Shown here: positions 46,373 to 56,340 of the stretch, one piece after another | How the letters are laid out: each line of letters starts with the position of its first letter | Numbering within the stretch: the first letter of the stretch is position 1 | NCBI GenBank assembly: GCA_902521995.1 | Contig: CABYTO010000008.1 | Span: 1 to 62,542 of the forward strand | Source: an uncultured Prochlorococcus sp. | Lineage (GTDB): Bacteria > Cyanobacteriota > Cyanobacteriia > PCC-6307 > Cyanobiaceae | Length of the DNA: 62,542 nt | Direction: 5' to 3' | Notes under the pieces: model-generated | The model's database searches: none | Told to the model about the DNA's origin: nothing | The model's input: only the letters and a program-made list of their open reading frames with translations | Made by a program: the position numbers and the translations under genes

Positions 46373-48181
46373 TTACCCGTAATTTAAAATTATCAATGCT
46401 GGTACTGTAAAAGACATTATAAGTGTTAATCCAGCTCCATATTTTGCGATATCAAAAAACCTATATCTTCCAGGACCATAAACCATTAAATTTGTTTGAT
46501 AACCCATTGGAGTCAAGAAAGATTGACTTGCGCCAAATAAAACAAGCATTATTAAAGCACTTGGCGAAATCCCTAAAACATTTGAAAATTCAATAGCAAC
46601 AGGCAAAATCAAAGCAACCGAAGCAGCATTACTTATAAATTGTGTAAGAATAACTGTCGATACAAAAATTAGGACTAGTGCAAAATAGAGAGGCATTCCA
46701 TTAAGGGCAAAGTTTAGATTGACAGCAATTAAATCTGCTAATCCTGTTACTTGCATAGCCACACTAAAGCATGATAAGGATCCCAACAATAAAATGACGT
46801 CTAACCTAATTGATTTTTGTATCTCTGCAGGTCTTAAACATCCACAGGCAACCATAGCAATGACTGCTAAAAGGACTGAACCTACTAATGGAATATTAGA
46901 AACCGAAGGCAAAACCACCATTCCTATTGCAATTCCAATAGATATAGGTTTTTTTATCAAGAAAGGTAAATCATCTTCAAATTGATCTAAAATGAGTAAA
47001 TCATTACTAGCTTGCAAACCTCTTATTGAATCTAACGGTGCCTGCAATAATAAAACATCTCCAGCTCTTAAAACAGCTTGGCCTAATCTCTCCTGAACAG
47101 TTTGTTGACCTCTTCTTAGTGCCAAAACTGTTGCATTATGACGCTGCCTAAATCTTAATTCTCTCAAACTTGCACCAGCAAGAGTTGAGCCAGCTGGTAA
47201 AAGAGCTTCAAAGGTCTTAGTACCTTCATCATCTGAAAAAACATTAGATCCATCAAAAGATGTTTTATTTTCTCCTAACAGAATAGTATGTTCTTGCTGA
47301 AGCCTAAATAAGTCTGCCCTTGTAACGCGGATTATCAATCTATCATCGGGTTCAATCTTTCTATCAGCCAAAGGAGGAAGAATAACTTTTCCATTTCGTT
47401 GCAATTCCAAAACATCAACGTCAAAGCGTCTTTGCAATCTACTATTTCTGACAGATTGTCCAACTAATTCTGAATTGGAGGGAATAGTGACTTCAGAAAA
47501 GTATATATTCATATCTCCATTTTTAATAAACTCCTTATCTCTCCCTCTATCTGGCAAAAGCACATCAGAAACTAAGATCATATAGGTTGTACCTAATAGC
47601 CACACAGGAATTCCAATTGAAGTCAAACTAAATAATTCCAAAGCTCCGTAACCTAATTGTTGACTAATATCGCTTACGAGAAGATTAACTGAGCTACCTA
47701 ATAAAGTCAGAGTTCCGCCTAGTAATGTAGCAAAAGAAAGAGGTAATAAAACTTTTGATGGTGATATATTTCTCCTCTCGCACCAACCTTCAATTAAAGG
47801 TAGCAAAGATGCTACTACTGGAGTATTAGGTACAATTCCAGATATTGGAGCAATCAAAAAAGCGATTAAAGAAATTAATTTCCTTGGCGTTCTAATACTT
47901 TCAGAAGAAATCAATTCTCTTACTCTATCTAAGGCACCGCTTTTGAATAATGCAGAAGAAACTGCAAACAAACCCATAAGAGTGATTAAGGAAGGGCTTC
48001 CAAATCCAGCTAGGGCTTTCTCAGGAGAAAGAACCCCTGTAGCTATAAATATTCCAACACATAACAAACCAGTCAATTCTGGCGCAATAGTATTTTTGAT
48101 AAACAAGATTATTGACATTATTAAAACAATTACCGTTATTAACGCATCAAAATTATTACTAACTACTGAAATTAGATTCAT
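46373..48181 (-). CDS. DASS/SLC13-type permease with central TrkA_C domains
   Basis: A 602-residue transporter. Two membrane halves flank two soluble TrkA_C/RCK_C domains (about 215-390, for example NSELVGQSVRNSRLQRRFDV and GSTLAGASLRELRFRQRHNA). Membrane motifs are PNTPVVASLLPL, LLGGTLTLLGSSVNLL and FISNAASVALILPVA. Members carry sulfate, dicarboxylates or other anions with sodium; substrate unknown here. It sits 4 bp upstream of ktrB, so it may be co-expressed with potassium uptake. Confidence 0.9.
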   Translation of the reverse strand: MNLISVVSNNFDALITVIVLIMSIILFIKNTIAPELTGLLCVGIFIATGVLSPEKALAGFGSPSLITLMGLFAVSSALFKSGALDRVRELISSESIRTPRKLISLIAFLIAPISGIVPNTPVVASLLPLIEGWCERRNISPSKVLLPLSFATLLGGTLTLLGSSVNLLVSDISQQLGYGALELFSLTSIGIPVWLLGTTYMILVSDVLLPDRGRDKEFIKNGDMNIYFSEVTIPSNSELVGQSVRNSRLQRRFDVDVLELQRNGKVILPPLADRKIEPDDRLIIRVTRADLFRLQQEHTILLGENKTSFDGSNVFSDDEGTKTFEALLPAGSTLAGASLRELRFRQRHNATVLALRRGQQTVQERLGQAVLRAGDVLLLQAPLDSIRGLQASNDLLILDQFEDDLPFLIKKPISIGIAIGMVVLPSVSNIPLVGSVLLAVIAMVACGCLRPAEIQKSIRLDVILLLGSLSCFSVAMQVTGLADLIAVNLNFALNGMPLYFALVLIFVSTVILTQFISNAASVALILPVAIEFSNVLGISPSALIMLVLFGASQSFLTPMGYQTNLMVYGPGRYRFFDIAKYGAGLTLIMSFTVPALIILNYG

Positions 48182-48230
48182 ATGAAACTTATTTAACTCA
48201 ATATACCCAAAAACAATATTTCAAAAAAGT

Positions 48231-49424
48231 TTAATTGAAATTATCTTTTTTAAGAAAATTTTTAATAATAGAATTTTTTTGGAATATCCATGAAGATGCA
48301 GATTTTAAGCTTTCAGTAATATCAGGCAACTTGGAAGCATATATAAGTCTTCTTGCCTCAAAAGCCAATTTCCCAGATAAAGTAACTCCAAGCCCAGAAA
48401 TTGAAGCTTCTCCTATTCCTAAGCTAATCATTTCACCATTGTCTTTAAATTCAAAGGGTAAAGCATCCTTTCCTTGAATTAAAAGTTCTAAATTATTAGC
48501 CAAATGATTTCCTTCCTGCATAGCAACCTGAGCAGTTATGGGTAAATCCTCCATTCCTTCAATAATTGAAATATCGCCAATAGCAAAACAGTTTTTATAT
48601 TTTTCTATCTGCAAATTTTTATTAACTAAAATTCGTCCAAATTTTTTTGTTATTTGATCATTTTCTAAGTAAGACAAATTTGGTTTAACACCTGCAGTCC
48701 AAATAACAATATCTTTTTCCAAGGAAGTTATTCCAAACTCACTAGAAATAATAATCTTAGTTTCTGAGACTTCTTTAACTGTAGAATTCAAAAGAACGTT
48801 GATTTTTCTTTTTTCTAATGCCTTCTCTGCTTGTTCTCTATTAAAAATTTTGTTTTTATTAAGGATTTCGTTTGATTTTTCTATTACATTAATTTCAAAT
48901 TGGTCTGTAAATAAATCTTTAATTTTGCATGCCAACTCTATGCCGGAGGGACCGCCTCCAACTATGAATAACTTTTTATACAATGGAGTATCTAATGATT
49001 TTTTTAAAAAAGAATTTAATTTATTTAGATCGTGAAAATCATTAAAAAAATAACAATTTTCATCTACACTTTTTATAGAGAAACTATTTGGAACAGATCC
49101 TGTACAGATAATGAGATACTGATAATTTAATTTTAAATCGTCATTAAATTCAAGCATATTTTCTTTGAAGGAAATTTTGGTTAAATAATTTCTTAAAAAA
49201 GTTATACCCGCATCAGAAAAAATATTTGCAAATTTTGGAGTTGCTTCCCAACTTCTTATTTCTTTACTTAAAATTTCGTACATTAAAGGTTTGAATATAA
49301 AGTTAACTTCAGAATCAACCACAATAATCGGTAAAGAGGGATTAAGTTTCTTTAAATTCAAAGCAAATGTCATACCTGCAAAACCAGCTCCAACTATTAC
49401 TATTGGTTTTTGTATTGATTTCAT
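48231..49424 (-). CDS. Type II NAD(P)H dehydrogenase-like flavoprotein (NDH-2)
   Basis: A 397-residue FAD/NAD-binding oxidoreductase. The FAD motif is IVIVGAGFAGMTFALNL, the NAD motif is LFIVGGGPSGIELACKI, and a third block KNCFAIGDIS holds the FAD aspartate. No proton-pumping segments are present. NDH-2 passes electrons to plastoquinone and may sense the redox state; a few cyanobacterial members have other roles in quinone synthesis. It is divergent from cysH. Confidence 0.9.
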   Translation of the reverse strand: MKSIQKPIVIVGAGFAGMTFALNLKKLNPSLPIIVVDSEVNFIFKPLMYEILSKEIRSWEATPKFANIFSDAGITFLRNYLTKISFKENMLEFNDDLKLNYQYLIICTGSVPNSFSIKSVDENCYFFNDFHDLNKLNSFLKKSLDTPLYKKLFIVGGGPSGIELACKIKDLFTDQFEINVIEKSNEILNKNKIFNREQAEKALEKRKINVLLNSTVKEVSETKIIISSEFGITSLEKDIVIWTAGVKPNLSYLENDQITKKFGRILVNKNLQIEKYKNCFAIGDISIIEGMEDLPITAQVAMQEGNHLANNLELLIQGKDALPFEFKDNGEMISLGIGEASISGLGVTLSGKLAFEARRLIYASKLPDITESLKSASSWIFQKNSIIKNFLKKDNFN

Positions 49425-49519
49425 TAGAGAAATATTGTTATGCGTAAATGTATTATTAAACTATACGAATAATTTTTAAATTGAGCGAAATAAAATTAAA
49501 CTCATAACCAAACTGAAGA

Positions 49520-50242
49520 ATGATTGAAAAAATCCACAAAGATATTCAAACTAACTTGAGGAAATTTAATCGAGAGCTAGTAGATATGAAGCCTCAAGGA
49601 ATCCTTAAATGGGGTTATGAAAAGTTTGATAATCAATTTGCTATTACAACAAGTTTTGGTATTCAGTCATCAGTCCTTTTAAATATGGTCAGTAAATTAT
49701 CTCTACAAAAAAAAATCAAAATATTTTGGATTGATACAGGTTACCTTCCTCCAGAAACATACCATTATGCTGAAAAGCTGATTGATAACTTATCCTTAGA
49801 AGTTGAAGTTCTGCAAAGTCAATTATCTCCAGCAAGAATGGAGGCCAAATACGGAAAACTTTGGGAAACAAATAAAGAGAGTGATTTAGATAAGTATCAT
49901 GAATTGAGAAAGATAAAGCCTTTAGAAAATGGTCTAGAAAAATATGATATTTTATGCTGGGCAAGTGGTGTAAGATCTAGTCAAACAAAAAATAGAAATA
50001 AAATGAAAATACTAGACGTAATTCGTCAAAGACTCTCTTTAAGACCTTTATTAAATTGGACAAATAAAGATATTTTTTATTATATGGAAGAGAATAGTTT
50101 ACCTACCCATCCACTTTTTATCAAAGGTTATTCTTCTGTAGGAGATTGGCATTCAAGCAGTCCCGATAGTATTGAAACAAAGGGCAGAGATACAAGATTT
50201 GGGGGGATTAAACAAGAATGTGGAATACACACTAATAATTAA
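49520..50242 (+). CDS. cysH: Phosphoadenosine phosphosulfate reductase (CysH)
   Basis: A 240-residue thioredoxin-dependent reductase of assimilatory sulfate reduction (PAPS to sulfite). It has the PP-loop-like ITTSFGIQSSVLLNM, WIDTGYLPPETYHYA and the C-terminal active-site cysteine in KQECGIHT. The paired-cysteine motifs that bind a [4Fe-4S] cluster in APS reductases are absent (only ILCWASG), so a PAPS substrate is favoured. Cysteine synthase, the later step, is represented here by the truncated cysK. It is followed after 15 bp by coaX. Confidence 0.93.
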   Translation: MIEKIHKDIQTNLRKFNRELVDMKPQGILKWGYEKFDNQFAITTSFGIQSSVLLNMVSKLSLQKKIKIFWIDTGYLPPETYHYAEKLIDNLSLEVEVLQSQLSPARMEAKYGKLWETNKESDLDKYHELRKIKPLENGLEKYDILCWASGVRSSQTKNRNKMKILDVIRQRLSLRPLLNWTNKDIFYYMEENSLPTHPLFIKGYSSVGDWHSSSPDSIETKGRDTRFGGIKQECGIHTNN

Positions 50243-50257
50243 ATTGATCATAGAACA

Positions 50258-50938
50258 ATGGTCTCAGATATAAATTTTTTATTAGTAGGTAATAGTAGGC
50301 TTCATTGGGCAAAATATTCTAAAAATCAATCTGAATTCTTCCATACCAAAAAAGAACAAAAAGTTCCCGAAAATATAGACCTTGATAAATTAATTTGGGC
50401 TTCTGTGGGAAAACTACCAAATTTTTTGCTGAAAAAAGAAAATGAAATAAAAACTAAAGATATTCAGTTATCAAATCTTCCTGATTATTTTGGAGTTGAT
50501 AGAGCTCTTGCCTGTATTGCAGCTTTAAAAATTATTAAAAACCCTTTCAAAAAAGATTTGCTAATTGCAGATTTTGGAACAATATTATCAATAACAAAAT
50601 TGAATGCAAATGGATCTATTATTGGAGGTCAACTTCTTCCAGGTTTTTTAACACAATTAAAATCAATGGAAAAAAATACAAAAAATCTTAAAGTTCCCGA
50701 AAAATATGATATTCCGCTCAAAGATTTTTTAATTAATACAGAAGAAGCAATGTTAAAAGGAGTAATCAACTCTCTTACTGGCGTGATTAATAGTTTAGTT
50801 AATCCCGAAAAAGATATTTTAATAATCTGTGGAGGAGACTCAGAATTACTCACAAAATCTCTAAAGACTCATAAAGAAAATATTATCAATGCTCCTAATT
50901 TAGTTATGGAAGGAATGATTATTTACCAACTGTCCTAA
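50258..50938 (+). CDS. coaX: Type III pantothenate kinase
   Basis: A 226-residue ASKHA-fold kinase for the first step of coenzyme A synthesis. The N-terminal phosphate loop is NFLLVGNSRLHWA, the central substrate block is FGVDRALACIAAL, the second phosphate loop is LIADFGTILSI, and GGQLLPGFLTQL and ICGGDSELL follow. It has no similarity to the CoaA type. It ends 6 bp from the convergent bcp stop. Confidence 0.9.
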   Translation: MVSDINFLLVGNSRLHWAKYSKNQSEFFHTKKEQKVPENIDLDKLIWASVGKLPNFLLKKENEIKTKDIQLSNLPDYFGVDRALACIAALKIIKNPFKKDLLIADFGTILSITKLNANGSIIGGQLLPGFLTQLKSMEKNTKNLKVPEKYDIPLKDFLINTEEAMLKGVINSLTGVINSLVNPEKDILIICGGDSELLTKSLKTHKENIINAPNLVMEGMIIYQLS

Positions 50939-50944
50939 AGCAGA

Positions 50945-51412
50945 TTAGCTTAACCCAAGGTCTGCAATTATATGATCAGCCATTATTGCTGCCTTAACCT
51001 TTAAGTAAATTTTTTCGATATTACCTTCAGTATCAATTAAAAAAGTATTTCTCATCATTCCCATATATTCTTTCCCCATGAATTTCTTCAGTCCATAGCT
51101 ATCGTAATCAGAAGAAACATTGAAAGGTTCAGGATCAGTTAAAAGAATAAAAGGTAAATTAAATTTTTCTATAAACTTCTGATGAGAAGATGCATTATCT
51201 TTACTAATACCAAGCACAATAATATTATTTTTTTGGAGTAAATCCCAATTCTCTTTAAAATTACATGCTTCTTTAGTACATCCTGGAGTATTATCTTTTG
51301 GATAAAAATATAGTATTATTCTCTTACCTTTAAAATCACTAAGAGAAACTTCTTTCTCAAAAGAATCTTTTAATTTAAATTCTGGTGCTTTGTCGCCAAC
51401 CTTAAGAGCCAT
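50945..51412 (-). CDS. bcp: Peroxiredoxin of the BCP/PrxQ type
   Basis: A 155-residue thiol peroxidase that reduces hydrogen peroxide and alkyl peroxides. The peroxidatic cysteine is in YPKDNTPGCTKEACNF, with the resolving cysteine five residues later, the arrangement of PrxQ. The conserved arginine is in MRNTFLID. Start at ATG 51412 (MALKVGDKAPEF); the upstream extension is unlike the family. It meets the phosphopantetheinyl transferase start head to head with a one-base overlap. Confidence 0.94.
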   Translation of the reverse strand: MALKVGDKAPEFKLKDSFEKEVSLSDFKGKRIILYFYPKDNTPGCTKEACNFKENWDLLQKNNIIVLGISKDNASSHQKFIEKFNLPFILLTDPEPFNVSSDYDSYGLKKFMGKEYMGMMRNTFLIDTEGNIEKIYLKVKAAIMADHIIADLGLS

Positions 51413-52068
51413 TGAAATTATTAAATGAGTATGATTATAAAATACCAAAAATTTGGTTTTATGAAATTAAAGGTGTGCAAGATGTCGCAACTATAGAAGA
51501 AATTAAAACTGCAAAAAAACTAACAAATTCAAGATCAAAAATTTTCTTAGAAACGAGAGCTTATTTGCGACGATCCCTTTCAACACTTTTTGATTTAGAC
51601 CCCCTAGAAATTCCAATTAATGCTAATCCTGGTGAGCCTCCAAGTTTACCCTCTGGCATGGGAAATATCAGTTTAAGTCATTGTAAAGATGCCATTACTA
51701 TAGTCTGGAATAAAAGAAAAATAGGAATTGATATTGAGAGAACAGATAGAGATTTTAGCCATATAAAATTTGCAGAAAAATATTTTTTTAATACCAATAA
51801 ATCAAACCATCATAATTATTTAACAAAAAATATGATATTAAATCAATGGTGTGCTGTTGAAGCGGCTATAAAATGGGATCATGGAAAATTAGCTAAAGAC
51901 ATAAACCATTGGCAATATTTTGAAAAGCCAAAAGAGTTAATACATAAGAAGAAAAACATACATTTAAATTATTCACAGATCAACTTCCATAATTGGACTA
52001 TCGCTTTAGCTTACGAAGAAAAAACTTCTTTTAATCCTGAGATTATTTGTTGTTCGAAAAATTTTTAG
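51412..52068 (+). CDS. 4'-phosphopantetheinyl transferase (Sfp/HetI type)
   Basis: A 218-residue enzyme that transfers the phosphopantetheine arm of CoA to acyl carrier proteins. It has GMGNISLSHCKDAITI, the metal-binding RKIGIDIERTDR and the second block WCAVEAAIKWDHGKL (WxxxEA(x)xK). The start is uncertain: TTG at 51412 gives a plausible N-terminus and overlaps the divergent bcp start by one base; no in-frame ATG lies near. CoaX, 500 bp away, supplies its CoA precursor pathway. It overlaps rarA by 4 bp at its end. Confidence 0.87.
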   Translation: MKLLNEYDYKIPKIWFYEIKGVQDVATIEEIKTAKKLTNSRSKIFLETRAYLRRSLSTLFDLDPLEIPINANPGEPPSLPSGMGNISLSHCKDAITIVWNKRKIGIDIERTDRDFSHIKFAEKYFFNTNKSNHHNYLTKNMILNQWCAVEAAIKWDHGKLAKDINHWQYFEKPKELIHKKKNIHLNYSQINFHNWTIALAYEEKTSFNPEIICCSKNF

Positions 52069-53354
52069 TTTTCTTTTCTTCTAAGCAGTTTTTCATATTG
52101 AGTTTTTTCCCATCCATCATTTTTTGGTTCCCATATTTTTAAACCTCTTAAAGATTTAGGAAGATATTCTTGCGCGACCCAATTATCTGGATACTTATGA
52201 GGATTGACATAACTCTTAGAATTATTTTTTAAATGAAGTGGTACATCAAAAACATTGCTAGATTTGATTGTTTCAATTGCTTTAAAAATACTTTTAGTAC
52301 TATTACTTTTTGGAGAAATAGCTAAATATAAAGAAGCCTGCGTTAAAAAATATAATCCCTCTGGAAAACCAACTCTATCAAAAGCATCACAACAAGATTG
52401 TACAACTACTATGGCATTAGGATCAGCTATTCCAATATCTTCACTGGCAGATATAAGTAGTCTTCTAAAAATAAAATTAGGATCTTCACCGGCCTCCACC
52501 ATATTCGCAAGCCAGAATAAAGTTGCATCTGGATCAGAACCTCTTATGGACTTGATAAAGGCACTTATTACATCGTAATGATTTTGACCATTTTTATCGT
52601 AAACAATATTTTTCTTTTGAATTGCATCCTCTGCTATTGAGAGATTAATCTTGATTTCTTTAGCATCATTTTCAGCAGTCGTTTCTATAGCCATCTCTAG
52701 CGCATTGATTAATGTTCTTGCATCACCGCCAGAATATTTAACAAAATGATTTATAGCATTTTTAGTTAAATAAACCTTTTTTGAATCCTTTTTTTTAGAA
52801 TAGTGAGTTATTACTTTTTGTACTATTTTATGTAAATCATTTTCTGACAAAGGAAGTAATGTAAAAATACGAGACCTACTAACAAGAGCTTTATTAACAG
52901 CAAAAAAAGGGTTTTCAGTTGTAGCACCAATAAAAGTTATAGTTCCATTTTCTATTAAAGGTAATAAAGCATCTTGCTGAACTGATGTAAATCTATGCAC
53001 CTCATCGATAAATAAAATTGTTTTTCTTTTTGAATTTATTAGTCTATCTTTAGCATTAGCGATTTCATTTCTTAATTCTTTAATACTTGATAATACCGCA
53101 TTTAATCTAATTAATTTTGACCGCGTATTAAAGGAAATAATTTCGATTAGAGTAGTTTTCCCAACGCCAGGAGGGCCAGAAAAAATAAAATTACTAATCT
53201 TATCGTTTAATATTGCACTTCTTAAAAGCGAATTCTCATTCAGGATTGGTTGTTGACCAATAAAATCTTCCAAATTCTTTGGTCTTAATTTATCTGCTAA
53301 AGGTGCATTATTTTCTATTTGAGAATAATTAGTAAATAAATTTTCTGAATGCAT
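52065..53354 (-). CDS. rarA: Replication-associated recombination protein RarA (MgsA)
   Basis: A 429-residue clamp-loader-like AAA+ ATPase acting at stalled replication forks. It has NLEDFIGQQPIL, Walker A GPPGVGKTTLIE, Walker B TILFIDEVHRF, the sensor IGATTENPFF and the arginine finger ALVSRSRIF. The C-terminal RarA domain includes FIKSIRGSDPDATLFWLA and EDIGIADPNA. Length and order are normal. Confidence 0.95.
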   Translation of the reverse strand: MHSENLFTNYSQIENNAPLADKLRPKNLEDFIGQQPILNENSLLRSAILNDKISNFIFSGPPGVGKTTLIEIISFNTRSKLIRLNAVLSSIKELRNEIANAKDRLINSKRKTILFIDEVHRFTSVQQDALLPLIENGTITFIGATTENPFFAVNKALVSRSRIFTLLPLSENDLHKIVQKVITHYSKKKDSKKVYLTKNAINHFVKYSGGDARTLINALEMAIETTAENDAKEIKINLSIAEDAIQKKNIVYDKNGQNHYDVISAFIKSIRGSDPDATLFWLANMVEAGEDPNFIFRRLLISASEDIGIADPNAIVVVQSCCDAFDRVGFPEGLYFLTQASLYLAISPKSNSTKSIFKAIETIKSSNVFDVPLHLKNNSKSYVNPHKYPDNWVAQEYLPKSLRGLKIWEPKNDGWEKTQYEKLLRRKEN

Positions 53355-53386
53355 ATATAAAAATCAAAAAATCATTACTTTCAATT

Positions 53387-55024
53387 CTATGTAATTACTG
53401 TAGGAGTTTCCATTTGAGTAAGTTTTGAAATGTTTAATAAAGCATCTAAATCACTTATAAGAGGTTTCAAAGCGATCTGAGGATTTAACAAAAGATTCTG
53501 TTGAGGATTAAAAAATTTCTCAAAGTAAAGTCTTAATGTTGCACCCTTAGTTCCAGTTCCAGAAAGGCGAACAATTACTCGAGAATTATCATCAAGCACT
53601 AATCTTAAACCTTGATTTTCACTTGTGGAATTATCAACGGGATCTAAATATGAAAAGTTATCTGCAACTTTAACTAGATGGCCAGCAAAACTCTTTCCTT
53701 TTAAAATTTCAAGCATAGAAGTTAGGTTACCAAAGATTTGATTAGCAATATTTGAGGGGATTGCCTCATAATCATGTCTTGAATAATAATTCCTACCAAA
53801 TTGTTGCCAATGATTCTGCATCAAATCACTAACCGAACATTTTTTCTCAGCTAAAACTTGTAACCAATACAAAACCGCCCATAGTCCATCTTTTTCTCTC
53901 ACATGATTACTACCTGTTCCGAAACTTTCTTCTCCACATAAAGTAATTAAATTAGAATCTAAAAGATTTCCAAAAAACTTCCAACCAGTAGGTGTCTCGA
54001 AACAAGGTATATTTAATGCTCGAGCAACATTATCAACCGCTGAGCTGGTTGGCATAGATCGTGCCACACCCGTAATACCATCTTTATAACCAGGAACACA
54101 TTTTGTGTTAGCAGTGATAACTGCAAGGCTATCACTAGGATTTACAAAACATCCACTTCCTAAAATCATATTCCTATCTCCATCTCCATCGCATGCAGCA
54201 CCAAAACTATAAGATTTTTTATTTAATAACAAATCAGCCAAATGGGATGCGTAAGTAAGATTAGGATCAGGATGTAAACCACCAAAATCTTTTAAAGGGT
54301 TACCATTCATGACACAATCATGAGCAAGACCCATTTTTTCAACAAAAATATTTTTTGCATATGGGCCTGTAACTGCATTCATTGCATCAAAGATTAACGA
54401 AAAGTCTTTTTTTAAAAAATCACTAATTTGATCAAAATCAAAAATTTTCTCCATCAAATTAGAATAATCTGTTAATCCATCAATAATTTCTAAGGTTGTT
54501 TCACCATAATGATAATTTCCATATTCACTAAAATCAGGTAGTCGAATTTTACAAATTTTATAACTAGTAAGTAATTGTGAAACTTTGAAAATCTTATTAG
54601 TAATTATCTCAGGAGCTGGGCCACCATTAGAGATATTTAATTTCACTCCAAAGTCGCCATCAATCCCACCAGGATTATGGCTTGCAGAAAGAATAATTCC
54701 ACCAATAGCGTTTTCTTTCCTAATTAAATGTGATGTCGCAGGAGTAGATAATAAACCGTACTTTGGAACAATAACCTTTTGAACTTTATGAGCAATGCAT
54801 ATTTGGACAATTTTTTCTACTGCTTCAATATTGCCATATCTACCATCACCACCAACTACTAATGTTGAACCTTTTAAATTTTCTAATGATTGGAAGATCG
54901 CTTCAATAAAAACTTCTAGATAATGTTCTTCCTGAAACTTTAAAGTACTTTTTCTTAATCCAGAGGTACCTGGTTTTTGATCTAAGAAAGGAGAATTGAT
55001 ATTAATTACACTAACTTGAGTCAT
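53387..55024 (-). CDS. pgm: Phosphoglucomutase (alpha-D-glucose-1-phosphate type)
   Basis: A 545-residue enzyme that interconverts glucose-1-P and glucose-6-P for glycogen and nucleotide-sugar metabolism. The phosphoserine loop is IILSASHNPGGIDGDFGVK, the metal-binding loop is CDGDGDRNMIL, the sugar-binding loop is LCGEESFGTGSNHV, and the phosphate-binding C-terminus is VRLSGTGTKGATLRLY. Start at ATG 55024. It is downstream of a small membrane gene on the same strand. Confidence 0.95.
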   Translation of the reverse strand: MTQVSVININSPFLDQKPGTSGLRKSTLKFQEEHYLEVFIEAIFQSLENLKGSTLVVGGDGRYGNIEAVEKIVQICIAHKVQKVIVPKYGLLSTPATSHLIRKENAIGGIILSASHNPGGIDGDFGVKLNISNGGPAPEIITNKIFKVSQLLTSYKICKIRLPDFSEYGNYHYGETTLEIIDGLTDYSNLMEKIFDFDQISDFLKKDFSLIFDAMNAVTGPYAKNIFVEKMGLAHDCVMNGNPLKDFGGLHPDPNLTYASHLADLLLNKKSYSFGAACDGDGDRNMILGSGCFVNPSDSLAVITANTKCVPGYKDGITGVARSMPTSSAVDNVARALNIPCFETPTGWKFFGNLLDSNLITLCGEESFGTGSNHVREKDGLWAVLYWLQVLAEKKCSVSDLMQNHWQQFGRNYYSRHDYEAIPSNIANQIFGNLTSMLEILKGKSFAGHLVKVADNFSYLDPVDNSTSENQGLRLVLDDNSRVIVRLSGTGTKGATLRLYFEKFFNPQQNLLLNPQIALKPLISDLDALLNISKLTQMETPTVIT

Positions 55025-55056
55025 ATTTTTAAGAAACTTCCAAAAATCTAACTAAA

Positions 55057-55227
55057 TTAATGAGGCATTTCGGAAGTTCTTAACATAGCGATAAACCATA
55101 ATGAAGAAATTAATAATGCACTAAGAATTCCGTAGTTAACACCAAATTTAGAAATTGTAATTGGAACTATTAGTGGAAAAGTTAATGCCCCAAATATTGG
55201 AGTAAAAGCTACAATTTTTTTCAACAT
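55057..55227 (-). CDS. Small two-helix membrane protein
   Basis: A 56-residue open frame from an ATG. It contains two hydrophobic segments (about 4-24 and 31-49) with little charge except an N-terminal KK and a C-terminal TSEMPH. No family recognised. It lies 12 bp downstream of the DUF4912 gene and 32 bp upstream of pgm, all on the minus strand, so it is probably translated from a shared transcript. Confidence 0.6.
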   Translation of the reverse strand: MLKKIVAFTPIFGALTFPLIVPITISKFGVNYGILSALLISSLWFIAMLRTSEMPH

Positions 55228-55239
55228 TAATTTAATTTA

Positions 55240-56340
55240 TTAAAACCATTCAGTCTCAGCATTATCTTTTTCATTAGTATCGTCAAGTGGTGTAGTTCTA
55301 TCAAATTTCATTGATATACTTTTTTCTTGTTCGCCAGATACATCAACAGCTTTAATATCATATTTTTGATTTCCGTCTCTAAATGGAACTTGAATTCTAA
55401 AAGTACCATCTGCAGCAAGAGGTACATCTTCTCCACCTATTGTCAGTTTTGCAGAAGGTTCTGTAGCTCCATAAACAATTAATTCAGCATCAGCAACGAG
55501 CCAAAAAGATCTATTTTTAACAACTCCGCTTCCAGAATCATTTAAACCTGATAACCATTTACCAGCACCTGAGTCTGTTAAATTATCATTGAGATTTGTC
55601 GAATTTACATTTTCCATAAATTCTTCAGAACCAATTTTTCTTCTGAGAGGAATGTTTGTTGCTGCTTGATATAACCTTTCATGCATACCATTTTGTTCTG
55701 AAACAACAGGATTAGAAATATCTGGAATTGATTCAGAAGTAGAATCTAAATTGAAAGGGACAAATTTATCAAGAATTTGCTCAGAAGGATGAGACCCAGG
55801 AACATGGCTTATAGAAGAAAATGCCAATGACATCCAGTTAAAGCCATATTTGTAACCTAATTCAACTTTATAATCTCTATCTGCAAGCGGGATTGGCAAG
55901 TACCACTCGGTACTATAACTATCAACTGCTATCTCCCTTAGTGTTCCTTGATTCATGTTGCTACCTTCAGAACCAGATGCATCGAATAATCGTAAACATA
56001 ATTTGTTAGCTCCCAAAGATTGTGCTTTTTCTCTATCTGCATCAGAAATTTGCCAAAAAACATAAGCCCAATCGGGGTCTCGGGGTAGGAAAACCACATT
56101 TGTTTTAACTTCTTCACTACTTTTGAAAACATTGGTATCAGTAATTTCTTCAGATTTTGACTCAACAGGTGTAGTGAATGTTTTATTTGTAGATTTTTCT
56201 TGATATTTAAGTATTAGATCAACTAGAAGGGCTTTTGTTTTGCGACTGTAGAGCGGGACAGATAATTTACTTGCTTCTAGACGTAATTGTCTGAGGGTTA
56301 GTGAGAGTAATTGATCTTTATTCATGATCCCATCAGCCAC
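55240..56340 (-). CDS. DUF4912 protein with N-terminal Rho-N-like segment
   Basis: A 366-residue protein. The first 45 residues (LTLRQLRLEASKLSVPLYSR) resemble a Rho N-terminal/SAP-like helix pair. The DUF4912 domain (about 78-200) starts FLPRDPDWAYVFWQISD and contains DRDYKVELGYK. A C-terminal beta-rich part has PSAKLTIGGEDVPLAADGTF. The role is unknown. I prefer a GTG start at 56340, since GGAG lies 8 nt upstream of it; an ATG five codons in is the alternative. Confidence 0.82.
   Translation of the reverse strand: MADGIMNKDQLLSLTLRQLRLEASKLSVPLYSRKTKALLVDLILKYQEKSTNKTFTTPVESKSEEITDTNVFKSSEEVKTNVVFLPRDPDWAYVFWQISDADREKAQSLGANKLCLRLFDASGSEGSNMNQGTLREIAVDSYSTEWYLPIPLADRDYKVELGYKYGFNWMSLAFSSISHVPGSHPSEQILDKFVPFNLDSTSESIPDISNPVVSEQNGMHERLYQAATNIPLRRKIGSEEFMENVNSTNLNDNLTDSGAGKWLSGLNDSGSGVVKNRSFWLVADAELIVYGATEPSAKLTIGGEDVPLAADGTFRIQVPFRDGNQKYDIKAVDVSGEQEKSISMKFDRTTPLDDTNEKDNAETEWF

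Noticed and set aside
49520..50242. CysH as an APS reductase
   Set aside because: The two Cys-Cys pairs that bind the [4Fe-4S] cluster are absent, so the PAPS type is favoured.
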